Shown here: piece after piece, positions 32,172-41,369 of the stretch
How positions within the stretch are numbered: position 1 is the stretch's first letter
Layout of the letters: the number at the start of each line of letters is the position of its first letter
Assembly (NCBI RefSeq): GCF_000772045.1
Contig: NZ_CP009754.1
Coordinates: forward strand, 558,001 to 622,000
DNA from: Streptomyces sp. CCM_MD2014
Lineage (GTDB): Bacteria > Actinomycetota > Actinomycetes > Streptomycetales > Streptomycetaceae
Direction of reading: 5' to 3'
DNA: 64,000 nucleotides
The notes under the pieces: generated by a model
What the model saw: the letters and a program-made list of their open reading frames with translations, nothing else
What the model was told of the DNA's origin: nothing
Databases searched by the model: none
Program-made: the position numbers and the translations under genes

Positions 32172-34211
32172 ATGGCGACCCACCCTGCGGCCGACGCCCT
32201 CCTCGCCCGTTCCCATCGGCTCGGCGCCGATCCGCGCAACACCAACTACGCCGGCGGCAACGCGTCCGCCAAGGGCACCGGGACCGACCCCGTCACGGGA
32301 GGTGATGTCGAGCTGATGTGGGTCAAGGGGTCCGGCGGGGATCTCGGGACGCTCACCGAGGCGGGGCTCGCCGTGCTGCGGCTGGACCGGATGCGGGCGC
32401 TCAAGGGCGTCTACCCGGGCGTCGAGCGCGAGGACGAGATGGTCGCCGCCTTCGACTACTGCCTGCACGGCAAGGGCGGCGCCGCGCCCTCGATCGACAC
32501 GGCGATGCACGGGCTGGTCGAGGCGGCGCACGTCGACCACCTGCACCCGGACTCCGGGATCGCGCTGGCCTGTGCGGCGGACGGCGAGAAGCTGACCGCC
32601 GAGTGCTTCGGGGACACCGTGGTGTGGGTGCCGTGGCGGCGTCCCGGGTTCCAGCTCGGGCTGGACATCGCCGCCGTGAAGGAGGCCAACCCGCAGGCGA
32701 TCGGCTGTGTGCTCGGCGGGCACGGCATCACCGCCTGGGGCGACACGTCCGAGGAGTGCGAGCGCAACTCGCTGCACATCATCCGCACCGCCGAGGCCTT
32801 CCTGGCCGAGCGGGGGAAGGCCGAGCCCTTCGGTCCGGTGATCGCGGGGTACGAGGCGCTGCCCGCGGCCGAGCGGCGGGAGCGGGCGGCGGCGCTGGCT
32901 CCGTACGTCCGCGGTCTGGCGTCCCGGGACCGGGCGCAGGTCGGGCACTTCACCGACTCCGACGTGGTACTGGACTTCCTCGCGCGGGCCGAGCACCCGC
33001 GGCTCGCCGCGCTCGGCACCTCCTGCCCGGACCACTTCCTGCGGACGAAGGTGCGGCCGCTGGTTCTGGACGTGGCCCCGTCCGCACCGCTGGAGGAGGC
33101 CGTCGCCCGGCTCAGGGAGCTGCACGCGGCCTACCGCGAGGAGTACGCCGCGTACTACGAGCGGCACGCCGAGCCCGGCTCCCCCGCCATGCGCGGTGCC
33201 GACCCGGCGATCGTGCTGGTGCCGGGCGTGGGCATGTTCAGCTTCGGCAAGGACAAGCAGACCGCCCGGGTGGCCGGCGAGTTCTACGTCAACGCGATCA
33301 ACGTGATGCGCGGCGCCGAGGCGGTGTCGTCGTACGCGCCGATCGAGGAGTCGGAGAAGTTCCGCATCGAGTACTGGGCGCTGGAGGAGGCCAAGCTCCG
33401 GCGGATGCCGAAGCCGAAGCCGCTGGCCACCCGGGTCGCCCTGGTGACCGGCGCGGGCAGCGGGATCGGGAAGGCCATCGCGCGCCGGCTGGCCGACGAG
33501 GGGGCGTGCGTGGTCGTGGCCGACCTGAACGCCGAGAACGCGGCCGCGGTCGCAAAGGAGCTGGGCGGGGACGACAAGGCCGTGGCCGTGCGCGTCGACG
33601 TCACCTCCGAGGAGCAGATCGCCGACGCCTTCCGGGCGGCCGTGCTCGCCTTCGGCGGGGTGGACCTGGTGGTCAACAACGCGGGGATCTCGGTCTCCAA
33701 GCCGCTGCTGGAGACCACCGCGAAGGACTGGGACCTGCAGCACGACATCATGGCCCGGGGTTCCTTCCTCGTCTCGCGCGAGGCGGCCCGGGTGATGACC
33801 GCGCAGGAACTGGGCGGCGACATCGTGTACATCGCGTCGAAGAACGCCGTGTTCGCCGGCCCGAACAACATCGCCTACTCCGCCACCAAGGCCGACCAGG
33901 CCCACCAGGTGCGCCTCCTCGCCGCCGAACTGGGCGAGCACGGCATCCGGGTCAACGGCGTCAACCCCGACGGTGTGGTGCGCGGTTCCGGGATCTTCGC
34001 GGGCGGCTGGGGCGCCGAGCGCGCCGCCGTGTACGGGGTGCCGGAGGAGAAGCTGGGCGAGTTCTACGCCCAGCGCACGCTGCTCAAGCGCGAGGTGCTG
34101 CCCGAGCACGTCGCCAACGCCGTGTTCGCGCTGACCGGCGGCGACCTGACTCACACCACCGGTCTGCACGTCCCGGTCGACGCCGGCGTGGCCGCCGCGT
34201 TCCTGCGATGA
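32172..34211 (+). CDS. rhaD: Bifunctional rhamnulose-1-phosphate aldolase / L-lactaldehyde dehydrogenase
   Basis: The 679-residue fusion carries two pathway steps. The N-terminal class II aldolase domain (about 1-400) has the zinc His cluster HVDHLHPDSGIAL. It would cleave L-rhamnulose 1-phosphate to DHAP and L-lactaldehyde. The C-terminal short-chain dehydrogenase (about 415-679) has VTGAGSGIGKA and the catalytic YSATK (Tyr-x3-Lys). In rhizobia and Bacillus this type oxidises L-lactaldehyde to L-lactate. AAGGA precedes ATG 32172. The stop overlaps rhaB by the ATGA junction at 34208-34211. Confidence 0.93.
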   Translation: MATHPAADALLARSHRLGADPRNTNYAGGNASAKGTGTDPVTGGDVELMWVKGSGGDLGTLTEAGLAVLRLDRMRALKGVYPGVEREDEMVAAFDYCLHGKGGAAPSIDTAMHGLVEAAHVDHLHPDSGIALACAADGEKLTAECFGDTVVWVPWRRPGFQLGLDIAAVKEANPQAIGCVLGGHGITAWGDTSEECERNSLHIIRTAEAFLAERGKAEPFGPVIAGYEALPAAERRERAAALAPYVRGLASRDRAQVGHFTDSDVVLDFLARAEHPRLAALGTSCPDHFLRTKVRPLVLDVAPSAPLEEAVARLRELHAAYREEYAAYYERHAEPGSPAMRGADPAIVLVPGVGMFSFGKDKQTARVAGEFYVNAINVMRGAEAVSSYAPIEESEKFRIEYWALEEAKLRRMPKPKPLATRVALVTGAGSGIGKAIARRLADEGACVVVADLNAENAAAVAKELGGDDKAVAVRVDVTSEEQIADAFRAAVLAFGGVDLVVNNAGISVSKPLLETTAKDWDLQHDIMARGSFLVSREAARVMTAQELGGDIVYIASKNAVFAGPNNIAYSATKADQAHQVRLLAAELGEHGIRVNGVNPDGVVRGSGIFAGGWGAERAAVYGVPEEKLGEFYAQRTLLKREVLPEHVANAVFALTGGDLTHTTGLHVPVDAGVAAAFLR

Positions 34212-35662
34212 GCGCCGCCGTGGACCTCACGTCGTACGCCGCAATCGACCTCGGCGCGTCCAGCGGGCGCGTCATGGTCGGCCGCGTCGGCCCCGGCCGG
34301 CTGGAGCTGACCGAGGCGCACCGCTTCCGCAACCGGCCGGTCCGTACGCCCGACGGGCTGCGCTGGGACGTCCTCGCGCTGTACGCCGGGGTGCTGGACG
34401 GGCTGCGGGCGGCCGGGCCGGTGGCCTCGGTGGGCGTGGACAGCTGGGCCGTCGACCACGGCCTGCTGGACGCGGACGGGGCACTGCTCGGCAACCCCGT
34501 GCACTACCGGGACGCCCGCACCGAGGGCGTCCCGGAGAAGGTGTGGGCCACGCTGCCGGCCGGGGAGCTGTACGCGGCGACCGGGTTGCAGTACGCGCCC
34601 TTCAACACCCTGTACCAGCTCGTCGCCGCCCGGGGCACGGCCCAGTTCGCGGCGGCCCGGCGGCTGTTGCTGATCCCGGACCTGCTGACGTACTGGCTGA
34701 CCGGCGAGCAGGGCACGGAGCTGACCAACGCCTCCACGACCCAGCTGATCGACCCCCGCACCCGGGACTGGTCCCGTCAGGTCGCGGACCGGCTGGGGAT
34801 CGACCTCGGCCTGTTCGCACCGCTGCGCCGGCCCGGCGACCCGGCCGGGCTGCTGCGGCCGGAGGTGCTGGAGGAGACCGGCCTGGCGGGGCCCGTGCCG
34901 GTGACGGCGGTCGGCTCGCACGACACCGCCTCCGCGGTGGCCGCCGTACCGGCCGCGGACGAACGGTTCGCCTACATCTGCACCGGCACCTGGTCGCTGG
35001 CCGGGCTGGAACTGACCGCGCCGGTGCTGTCGGAGGAGAGCCGGGCCGCCAACTTCACCAACGAGCTGGGGCTGGACGGCACGGTCCGCTACCTGCGCAA
35101 CATCATGGGTCTGTGGCTGCTCCAGGAGTGCCTGCGGGAGTGGGGCGACCCCGGTCTGGGCGGGCTGCTGACCGAGGCGGCCCGGGTGCCGGGGCTGCGG
35201 TCGGTGGTCGACGCGGGTGACGCGGCGTTCCTTGCGCCGGGGCGGATGCCGGAGCGGATCGCGGAGGCGTGCCGCGCGTCCGGGCAGCCGGTGCCCGAGT
35301 CGCCGGCCGAGGTGACGCGATGCATCCTCGACTCGCTGGCGCTGGCCCACCGCAGGGCCGTGGCGGACGCCCAGCGGCTCGCCGGGCACCCCGTCGACGT
35401 GGTGCACGTGGTCGGCGGCGGCACCCGCAACGCGCTGCTGTGCCAACTGACGGCCGACGCCTGCGGGCTGCCGGTGGTGGCGGGGCCGACGGAGGCCGCC
35501 GCGCTCGGCAACGTCCTCGTGCAGGCCCGCGCCCACGGCCTGGTCGGCGACCTCGCCGGCATGCGGCGGCTGGTGTCGCGCACCCAGTCGCTGACCCGCT
35601 ACGAACCGGCCGGCGACACGGCGCGCTGGCGGGCCGCCGAGGCCCGACTCGCCCACCGGTGA
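34208..35662 (+). CDS. rhaB: L-rhamnulose kinase
   Basis: The 484-residue FGGY carbohydrate kinase phosphorylates L-rhamnulose using ATP. N-terminal phosphate-1 motif AIDLGASSGRVMVG and the C-terminal family motif HVVGGGTRNALLCQLTADACGLPV are clear. The length is normal (E. coli RhaB 489). The ATG at 34208 overlaps the preceding stop by 4 bases. It is followed, 79 bases on, by lutA. Confidence 0.95.
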   Translation: MSAAVDLTSYAAIDLGASSGRVMVGRVGPGRLELTEAHRFRNRPVRTPDGLRWDVLALYAGVLDGLRAAGPVASVGVDSWAVDHGLLDADGALLGNPVHYRDARTEGVPEKVWATLPAGELYAATGLQYAPFNTLYQLVAARGTAQFAAARRLLLIPDLLTYWLTGEQGTELTNASTTQLIDPRTRDWSRQVADRLGIDLGLFAPLRRPGDPAGLLRPEVLEETGLAGPVPVTAVGSHDTASAVAAVPAADERFAYICTGTWSLAGLELTAPVLSEESRAANFTNELGLDGTVRYLRNIMGLWLLQECLREWGDPGLGGLLTEAARVPGLRSVVDAGDAAFLAPGRMPERIAEACRASGQPVPESPAEVTRCILDSLALAHRRAVADAQRLAGHPVDVVHVVGGGTRNALLCQLTADACGLPVVAGPTEAAALGNVLVQARAHGLVGDLAGMRRLVSRTQSLTRYEPAGDTARWRAAEARLAHR

Positions 35663-35741
35663 ACCGGGTCTCCCCCGCCCTCCACCCCGACGACTACCCT
35701 GCTCTGGGCATGCGCCCGACGATCGAACACGAGGAGCCGCG

Positions 35742-36497
35742 ATGCGTGTCGCCCTGTTCCTGACCTGCGTCAACGACACGCTCTATCCGGACACCGGCCG
35801 GGCGGTGGTGAAGCTGCTCACCCGGCTGGGTGTCGACGTCGACTTCCCCATGGCCCAGACCTGTTGCGGTCAGGCGCACTACAACACCGGTTACCGGCAC
35901 GAGGCCGAGCCGCTGGCCCGGCGCTTCGCCGACGTGTTCGCGGGCTACGACGCGATCGTGACGCCGTCGGGCTCGTGCGGGGCGATGGTGCGGGAGCTGT
36001 ATCCGCGGATGGGCGAGCGGGCGCGGGCGGAGGGGCGCGGGGACGGGCTCGCGGCCACGCTGGCGCCGGTGGTCCCGAAGACGTACGAGCTGACGGAGTT
36101 CCTGGTGGACGTGCTGGGGGTGACCGACGTGGGGGCGTACTACCCGCACACGGTGACGTACCACCCGACCTGCCACGGTCTGCGCAGCCTCGGCCTGGGC
36201 GACCGGCCGAGGCGCCTGCTGGAGGCGGTGAAGGGGCTCGAACTGGTGGAGCTGCCGGGCGCCGAGGAGTGCTGCGGCTTCGGCGGGACCTTCGCCGTGA
36301 AGAACTCCGACGTGTCGGCGGCGATGGGCGCGGACAAGGTGCGCAACGCCCAGTCCACGGGCGCGGAGGTGCTGTGCGCGGCCGACAACTCCTGTCTGAT
36401 GCACATCGGCGGGACCATGGCGCGGCTGCGCACGGGCATGCGGCCGGTGCACATCGCGGAGATTCTGGCGAGCACTCAGGAGGCGGTGACCGCGTGA
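35742..36497 (+). CDS. lutA: L-lactate utilization protein LutA/LldE (CCG-domain Fe-S protein)
   Basis: The 251-residue cytoplasmic protein is part of the LutABC complex that oxidises L-lactate to pyruvate. It has two CCG-type cysteine motifs, TCCGQAHYN at about 41-49 and EECCGFGG later, both typical of the DUF224/CCG family. Start ATG 35742 after GAGGAG. The stop overlaps the next start by GTGA (36494-36497). Its position right after rhaB indicates that it handles lactate made from rhamnose. Confidence 0.93.
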   Translation: MRVALFLTCVNDTLYPDTGRAVVKLLTRLGVDVDFPMAQTCCGQAHYNTGYRHEAEPLARRFADVFAGYDAIVTPSGSCGAMVRELYPRMGERARAEGRGDGLAATLAPVVPKTYELTEFLVDVLGVTDVGAYYPHTVTYHPTCHGLRSLGLGDRPRRLLEAVKGLELVELPGAEECCGFGGTFAVKNSDVSAAMGADKVRNAQSTGAEVLCAADNSCLMHIGGTMARLRTGMRPVHIAEILASTQEAVTA

Positions 36498-37987
36498 GCG
36501 GGACGTTCGTGGGAATGCCGGCCTTTCCCGAGGCGGCGCGGGAGGCCGTGGGCGACGAGACGTTGCGCGGCAACCTGCGTCACGCCACGCACACCATCCG
36601 GGACAAGCGGGCCCGCGCGGTCGCCGAGCTGGACGACTGGGCGGCGCTGCGCGAGGCGGGGAAGCGGATCAAGGACCACACGCTGCGCCATCTCGACCGG
36701 TACCTGGTGCAGGTGGAGGAGGCGGTGACGGCCGCCGGCGGCACCGTGCACTGGGCCGCCGACGCGGACGAGGCCAACGAGATCGTCGCCCGGCTGGTCA
36801 AGGAGACCGGCGAGAGCGAAGTCGTCAAGGTCAAGTCGATGGCCACGCAGGAGATCGCCCTCAACGAGGCGCTCCAGGCGCAGGGCATCCGCGCCTACGA
36901 GACCGATCTCGCCGAACTGATCGTGCAGTTGGGCAAGGACCGGCCCTCGCACATCCTGGTGCCGGCCATCCACCGCAACCGGGGCGAGATCCGGGACATC
37001 TTCCGCTCCGAGATGAGCGAGTGGGGCCGTCCGGCGCCCGAGGATCTGACGGACACGCCCGCCGAACTCGCGGAGGCGGCCCGGCTGCACCTGCGGGAGA
37101 AGTTCCTGCGGGCCAAGGTCGGCATCTCGGGCGCCAACTTCGTGGTGGCCGAGACCGGCACGCTGGTGGTCGTGGAGTCCGAGGGCAACGGGCGGATGTG
37201 CCTCACCCTGCCCGAGACGCTGATCTCGGTCGTCGGGATCGAGAAGATCGTGCCGAGGTGGCAGGACCTGGAGGTGTTCCTGCAGACCCTCCCCCGCTCC
37301 TCGACGGCCGAGCGCATGAACCCGTACACGTCCATGTGGACGGGCACCGGCGGCGGCCGGAACGGGGAAGGGGACGGTCCGCGCACGTTCCACCTGGTGC
37401 TGCTGGACAACGGCCGCACCGACACCCTCGCCGACGAGGTCGGCCGCCAGGCCCTGCGCTGCATCCGCTGCTCGGCCTGCCTGAACGTGTGCCCGGTGTA
37501 CGAACGGGCCGGCGGCCACGCCTACGGCTCGGTGTATCCGGGCCCGATCGGCGCCATCCTCAGTCCCCAACTGCGGGGCACCGAAAGCGAGATCGACGCG
37601 TCCCTGCCGTACGCCTCCTCGCTGTGCGGGGCGTGCTACGAGGTGTGCCCGGTCGCCATCGACATCCCCGAGGTGCTGGTGCACCTGCGGGAACGGGTGG
37701 TGCAGGGCGGACCGGCCGTACGGAACGGCAACCGGGTGGTGCTGAAGCCGGCCGGGGGACACGCGGCCGAGCGGGCGGCGATGCGGGCGGCGCAGTGGGC
37801 GTTCACGCACCCGGGCGCACTGCGGACCGGGCAGCGCCTGGCCTCGCGCACCCGCCGTCTGCATCCGCGCACCCTGCCCGGTCCCGGCCGGGCGTGGAGC
37901 GGCAGCCGGGACCTTCCGGCGGTGCCCGCGGAGCCGTTCCGGGACTGGTGGCAGCGCACGCGCGGTGGAAGGGACGGGGCGAAGTGA
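36494..37987 (+). CDS. lutB: L-lactate utilization protein LutB/LldF (iron-sulfur protein)
   Basis: The 497-residue subunit has an N-terminal DUF162/LUD domain and two 4Fe-4S ferredoxin motifs, CIRCSACLNVCPV and CGACYEVCPV, about 60 residues apart. It transfers electrons in the lactate dehydrogenase complex. It starts at GTG 36494 inside the lutA stop. The C-terminal tail is Arg/Trp-rich. The stop overlaps lutC by GTGA. Confidence 0.93.
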   Translation: MSGTFVGMPAFPEAAREAVGDETLRGNLRHATHTIRDKRARAVAELDDWAALREAGKRIKDHTLRHLDRYLVQVEEAVTAAGGTVHWAADADEANEIVARLVKETGESEVVKVKSMATQEIALNEALQAQGIRAYETDLAELIVQLGKDRPSHILVPAIHRNRGEIRDIFRSEMSEWGRPAPEDLTDTPAELAEAARLHLREKFLRAKVGISGANFVVAETGTLVVVESEGNGRMCLTLPETLISVVGIEKIVPRWQDLEVFLQTLPRSSTAERMNPYTSMWTGTGGGRNGEGDGPRTFHLVLLDNGRTDTLADEVGRQALRCIRCSACLNVCPVYERAGGHAYGSVYPGPIGAILSPQLRGTESEIDASLPYASSLCGACYEVCPVAIDIPEVLVHLRERVVQGGPAVRNGNRVVLKPAGGHAAERAAMRAAQWAFTHPGALRTGQRLASRTRRLHPRTLPGPGRAWSGSRDLPAVPAEPFRDWWQRTRGGRDGAK

Positions 37988-38631
37988 GCAGCAGGGAACG
38001 TATCCTGGGCCGGGTCCGGCGGGCGCTGGCGGACGTGCCGGACGACGCGAGGCCCTACGAGGAGACCATCGTCCGGGGCTATCTGCGCGAGCACGGGCAG
38101 CGGTCCGCCGCTCGGACGGTGGACCTCCTCGCCGAGAACCTGGCCGACTACCGGGCGATCGTGCACCGGTGCGCGGACGGGCAGTTGCCCGAGCTGCTCG
38201 CCCGTCTCCTGACCGCGCACGGCTCGCGGAGCGTGGTGGTACCGCCGGGGTTGCCGAGCCGGTGGCTGGGGGCCGTCGACGCGCCGCTCGTCCAGGACCT
38301 GGCGGCGAGTACGGCGGCGGAACTCGACGAGGTCGACAGCGTGGTCACCGGCTGCGCCGTGGCCGTCGCCGAGACCGGCACGATCGTCCTGGACGGCTCC
38401 CCCGACCAGGGACGGCGGCGCATCACCCTGGTCCCGGACCACCACGTCTGCGTGGTGCGCGTACCGGACCAGGTGGTGTCGTCGGTCCCGCGGGCCCTCG
38501 AACGCCTCGACCCGAAGCGGCCGTTGACGTGGATCTCCGGGCCCTCCGCGACCAGTGACATCGAACTGGACCGGGTCGAGGGGGTGCACGGTCCGCGCAC
38601 CCTGGAGGTGGTGCTGCTGGGCGGCTCGTAG
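37984..38631 (+). CDS. lutC: L-lactate utilization protein LutC/LldG
   Basis: The 215-residue protein is the DUF162/LUD-domain subunit. Family features include SSRERILGRVRRAL at the start, the AVAETGTIVLDGSPDQGRR core, and PDHHVCVV. It is needed for L-lactate oxidation together with LutA and LutB. Start GTG 37984 in the lutB stop. This is the last gene of the rightward rha-lut transcript, and a hairpin follows at 38639-38660. Confidence 0.93.
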   Translation: MSSRERILGRVRRALADVPDDARPYEETIVRGYLREHGQRSAARTVDLLAENLADYRAIVHRCADGQLPELLARLLTAHGSRSVVVPPGLPSRWLGAVDAPLVQDLAASTAAELDEVDSVVTGCAVAVAETGTIVLDGSPDQGRRRITLVPDHHVCVVRVPDQVVSSVPRALERLDPKRPLTWISGPSATSDIELDRVEGVHGPRTLEVVLLGGS

Positions 38632-38638
38632 CACGGCC

Positions 38639-38660
38639 GGGGTGTCGCTGGGTACACCCC
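38639..38660. terminator. Small hairpin after lutC
   Basis: GGGGTGT (38639-38645) pairs with ACACCCC (38654-38660) around an 8-base loop, 8 bases after the lutC stop. It is short but well placed for the end of the rha-lut transcript. Confidence 0.4.
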
Positions 38661-38757
38661 CCGATACGGGCTCTGCGCCCAGTGTGGCCCGGCCCCGCTC
38701 TCCGTAGCGTCTTCCACGAGGCACCGCACAGGGCGGGCCGCACGGAAGGTGATGACC

Positions 38758-39543
38758 ATGTTTCGCTCCGGAGCACGAGGCAGCCACGACCCGGGCCCCG
38801 CCCCCGAGGCCCTCCGGCTCGTCAAGGTGACCCGTACGTACGGCTCGGCGGAGAACGCCGTGAGGGCCCTGGACGGTGTGACGCTGAGCCTGGGGCGCGG
38901 GACGTTCACCGCGGTGATGGGGCCGTCGGGTTCGGGCAAGTCCACGCTGCTGCAGTGCGCGGCCGGCCTCGACCGGCCGGACAGCGGCATCGTGTGCGTG
39001 GACGGCAAGGAGCTGACGGGTGGCGGCGAGGCGGAGCTGACGAAGTTCCGGCGCGGCCGGGTCGGGTTCGTGTTCCAGCAGTACAACCTGCTGGAGACGC
39101 TGACCGTCGCGCAGAACACGGTGCTGCCGCTCAAGCTGGCCGGACGGCGCGTCGACCGGAAGCGGGCGCGGGAGATCCTGACCTCGGTCGGTCTGGGGGA
39201 CCGGCTCGGTCACCGTCCCGACCAGCTCTCCGGCGGTCAGCGGCAGCGGGTGGCGATCGCCCGGGCCCTCGTCACCGAACCCCGGGTGATCTTCGCGGAC
39301 GAGCCGACCGGTGCCCTGGACACGCGCAGCGCCCGGCAGGTGCTGCTGCTCCTCCAGGAGGCGGTGCGGGTGCACGGGCGGACCGTGGTGATGGTGACGC
39401 ACGACCCGGTCGCCGCCTCGTACGCCGACTCGGTGGTCTTCCTCGCCGACGGCCGGCCGGCGGGGCGGATGGACGCCCCGACGCCGGACGCGGTCGCGGA
39501 ACGCCTCGCGCACCTGGGCGACGACGTGCCGGCGGGGGTGTGA
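38758..39543 (+). CDS. ABC transporter ATP-binding protein (MacB/LolD type)
   Basis: The 261-residue ATPase has Walker A GPSGSGKST, the signature LSGGQRQR and Walker B VIFADEPTGALD; the DEPTGALD form is typical of MacB/LolD-type exporters. I start at ATG 38758 because GGAAGG sits 8 bases before it; GTG 38749 and ATG 38752 are too close. It pairs with the FtsX-like permease 3 bases downstream, and the two would export a peptide, drug or lipoprotein. Confidence 0.88.
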   Translation: MFRSGARGSHDPGPAPEALRLVKVTRTYGSAENAVRALDGVTLSLGRGTFTAVMGPSGSGKSTLLQCAAGLDRPDSGIVCVDGKELTGGGEAELTKFRRGRVGFVFQQYNLLETLTVAQNTVLPLKLAGRRVDRKRAREILTSVGLGDRLGHRPDQLSGGQRQRVAIARALVTEPRVIFADEPTGALDTRSARQVLLLLQEAVRVHGRTVVMVTHDPVAASYADSVVFLADGRPAGRMDAPTPDAVAERLAHLGDDVPAGV

Positions 39544-39546
39544 GCG

Positions 39547-40857
39547 ATGTTCGTACTGGCTCTCCGGTCGATCCGGCGCCGTCCCGGACGGTTCCTCGCG
39601 ACGCTGCTGTCCGCCTTCCTGGGGGCGGGGATCATCATGACGTTCAACTCGATGCACGACACGGCCGGACAGGCCGGCGTCGACCCGGTCAGTTCGGAGA
39701 CTCTGGGCACGGCGGCGGGGGTGGTCGGCGGGTACGGGACCCTGCTGGTGTTCTTCGCGGTGGCCTCGACGCTGACGGTCAACGTGCGTCAGCGCACCGC
39801 CGAGCTGGAGCTGCTGCGCTGCTCGGGGGCGACCCCGGCGCAGATCAAGCGGATGGTCGTGGGTGAGGCGGTGGCCGTGGCCCTGGTGGGCGCGGCGCTG
39901 GCGATCGGACCGGCGATGCTCGGCGGACGGGCCCTGCTCGGCCTGTTCCAGGACAGCGGCCAGGTGGCGCGGTCCGTGGACTACTCCTTCGGTCCGGTCG
40001 CGCTGCTGAGTGGTGTGGACATCACGCTGCTGGCGTCCGCGGGCGCCGCGTTCCTGGCGGTGCGGCGGCTGACCCGGGGCCGTCGGGAGCGGACCGGGGC
40101 CAAGCGGTTCCTGGCGTGTGCGGCACTGGTCACCGGTGCCCTCGGGGCCTGCTCCACCTTCCTGTTCTCCGCGACGGACGAGGCGCTGATGGCGGCGCCG
40201 GCCTACGGGGCGATCCTGCTGTCGGTCGGTTTCGCGCTGCTGTCCCCGCGGCTGCTGAAGGGCGTGCTCGACCGGCTGCCGCTGAGCGGCGCGAGCGGCT
40301 GGCTGGCCGTGCGGAACCTGCGGGAGCGGGCGGATCAGCTGGCCGGGATCCTGGTGTCGCTGATCATGTTCACCGCCGTGTCGACGGCGACGGTCACGAT
40401 GCAGGCCGTGGAGAGCGACGCGGTGAAGGCCTCGGGTCTGGTGAAGTCGGTCGACGCGAAGAACCTGGAGACGCTCAACCTCACGGTGGTCGGCATCATC
40501 GCGGTGTTCGTGTGCGTGATGCTGGTCAACTCGCTGTACGCGGCGACGACGTACCGGGCGCGTGAATTCGGTCAACAGCGGCTGGCGGGGGCGACGCCGG
40601 GACAGGTGCTGGGCGTGGTGGCCGTCGAGGGCGTGGTTCTCACGGTGACGGGCGTGTTCTTCGGGACGGTGGCCGCGCTGGCCGGTGTGGTGCCGTTCAC
40701 GGTGGTCCGCACCGACGCCGTGCTGCCGGACCAGTTCTTCGGCGTGTGGCTCGCGATGGTGTCGGTGTCGGCGGCGGCGACGCTGGGCACGAGCCTGGGC
40801 ACGGCCCGGCGGGTGCTGCGGACACCGGCGGTGGGGGCGGTGACGGCGGCCGCGTGA
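39547..40857 (+). CDS. FtsX-like ABC permease
   Basis: The 436-residue membrane protein has about eight hydrophobic helices in the order of an FtsX/MacB-type permease, with a FtsX motif YRAREFGQQRLAGATPGQVLGVV near the C-terminal helices. It has a long N-terminal helix, LATLLSAFLGAGIIMTF. The large periplasmic domain of MacB is missing, as in the two-half Gram-positive version. It is 3 bases after the ATPase gene, so the pair forms one exporter. A strong terminator follows. Confidence 0.85.
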   Translation: MFVLALRSIRRRPGRFLATLLSAFLGAGIIMTFNSMHDTAGQAGVDPVSSETLGTAAGVVGGYGTLLVFFAVASTLTVNVRQRTAELELLRCSGATPAQIKRMVVGEAVAVALVGAALAIGPAMLGGRALLGLFQDSGQVARSVDYSFGPVALLSGVDITLLASAGAAFLAVRRLTRGRRERTGAKRFLACAALVTGALGACSTFLFSATDEALMAAPAYGAILLSVGFALLSPRLLKGVLDRLPLSGASGWLAVRNLRERADQLAGILVSLIMFTAVSTATVTMQAVESDAVKASGLVKSVDAKNLETLNLTVVGIIAVFVCVMLVNSLYAATTYRAREFGQQRLAGATPGQVLGVVAVEGVVLTVTGVFFGTVAALAGVVPFTVVRTDAVLPDQFFGVWLAMVSVSAAATLGTSLGTARRVLRTPAVGAVTAAA

Positions 40858-40866
40858 ACGGCGGAA

Positions 40867-40908
40867 GGGGAGAGGGGGCGGCCACAGTGACGGTCGCCCC
40901 CTCTCCCC
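40867..40908. terminator. Perfect 14-bp inverted repeat between convergent genes
   Basis: GGGGAGAGGGGGCG (40867-40880) is the exact complement of CGCCCCCTCTCCCC (40895-40908) around a 14-base loop. It separates the ABC permease gene from the reverse cupin gene. Confidence 0.8.
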
Positions 40909-40930
40909 TCCCTGTCTTCCGGTTCTCCGG

Positions 40931-41290
40931 TCAGTCGGCCTTGGCGTACTCCTTCGCCATGCCGCCGGCGAAGTCGTACACGACGCACTGTCCGTCGCCC
41001 ACGACCCAGGCGTCGTGGCCCGGTGAGCAGACGAAGACGTCGCCCGGTCCCACTTCGCTCTCGGTGCCGTCGTCCATGCGGACGTGCATGCGTCCCTCGA
41101 CGACGTAGCAGTTGTGGTGGATCATGCAGCTGTCGGTGCCGGCGATCGGCGCCACGGACTCCGACCAGCGCCAGCCCGGTTCGAAGGTGGCGACGGCGAA
41201 GTCGAGCCCTTCCATGTGGACGGCCTCGATGTGCCCGCGCGGAAAGTCGCGCCGCTCGTCCGGCTTGTCGAGCGTCTTTGCCTCCAGCAT
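40931..41290 (-). CDS. Cupin-domain protein
   Basis: The 119-residue single-domain cupin has a conserved core PIAGTDSCMIHHNCYVVEGRMHVRMDDG and a later PGDVFVCSPGHDAWVVGDGQ, matching the two cupin motifs. It could be a small dioxygenase, isomerase or ligand binder. ATG 41290 follows a GGAGGAG site; a longer frame up to 41338 has none. It is the last gene of a reverse cluster of regulator, dehydratase and cupin. Confidence 0.8.
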   Translation of the reverse strand: MLEAKTLDKPDERRDFPRGHIEAVHMEGLDFAVATFEPGWRWSESVAPIAGTDSCMIHHNCYVVEGRMHVRMDDGTESEVGPGDVFVCSPGHDAWVVGDGQCVVYDFAGGMAKEYAKAD

Positions 41291-41369
41291 GACGCTCCTC
41301 CTTTCCCTGGCCCCACCACTCCATCGTCCGCCTGTCAACTCGGGGGCGCCATCCGGGGGACCCGCGGCG

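Noticed and set aside
32318..34207. A long forward frame overlapping the aldolase/dehydrogenase gene
   Set aside because: The first part is Arg/Gly-rich shadow sequence. Only its last part from ATG 34208 is real (rhaB).
38639..38660. CRISPR-like or phage structures in repeated regions across the window
   Set aside because: The repeats seen are tandem or inverted with no unique spacers, no cas genes and no integrase or att pairs.
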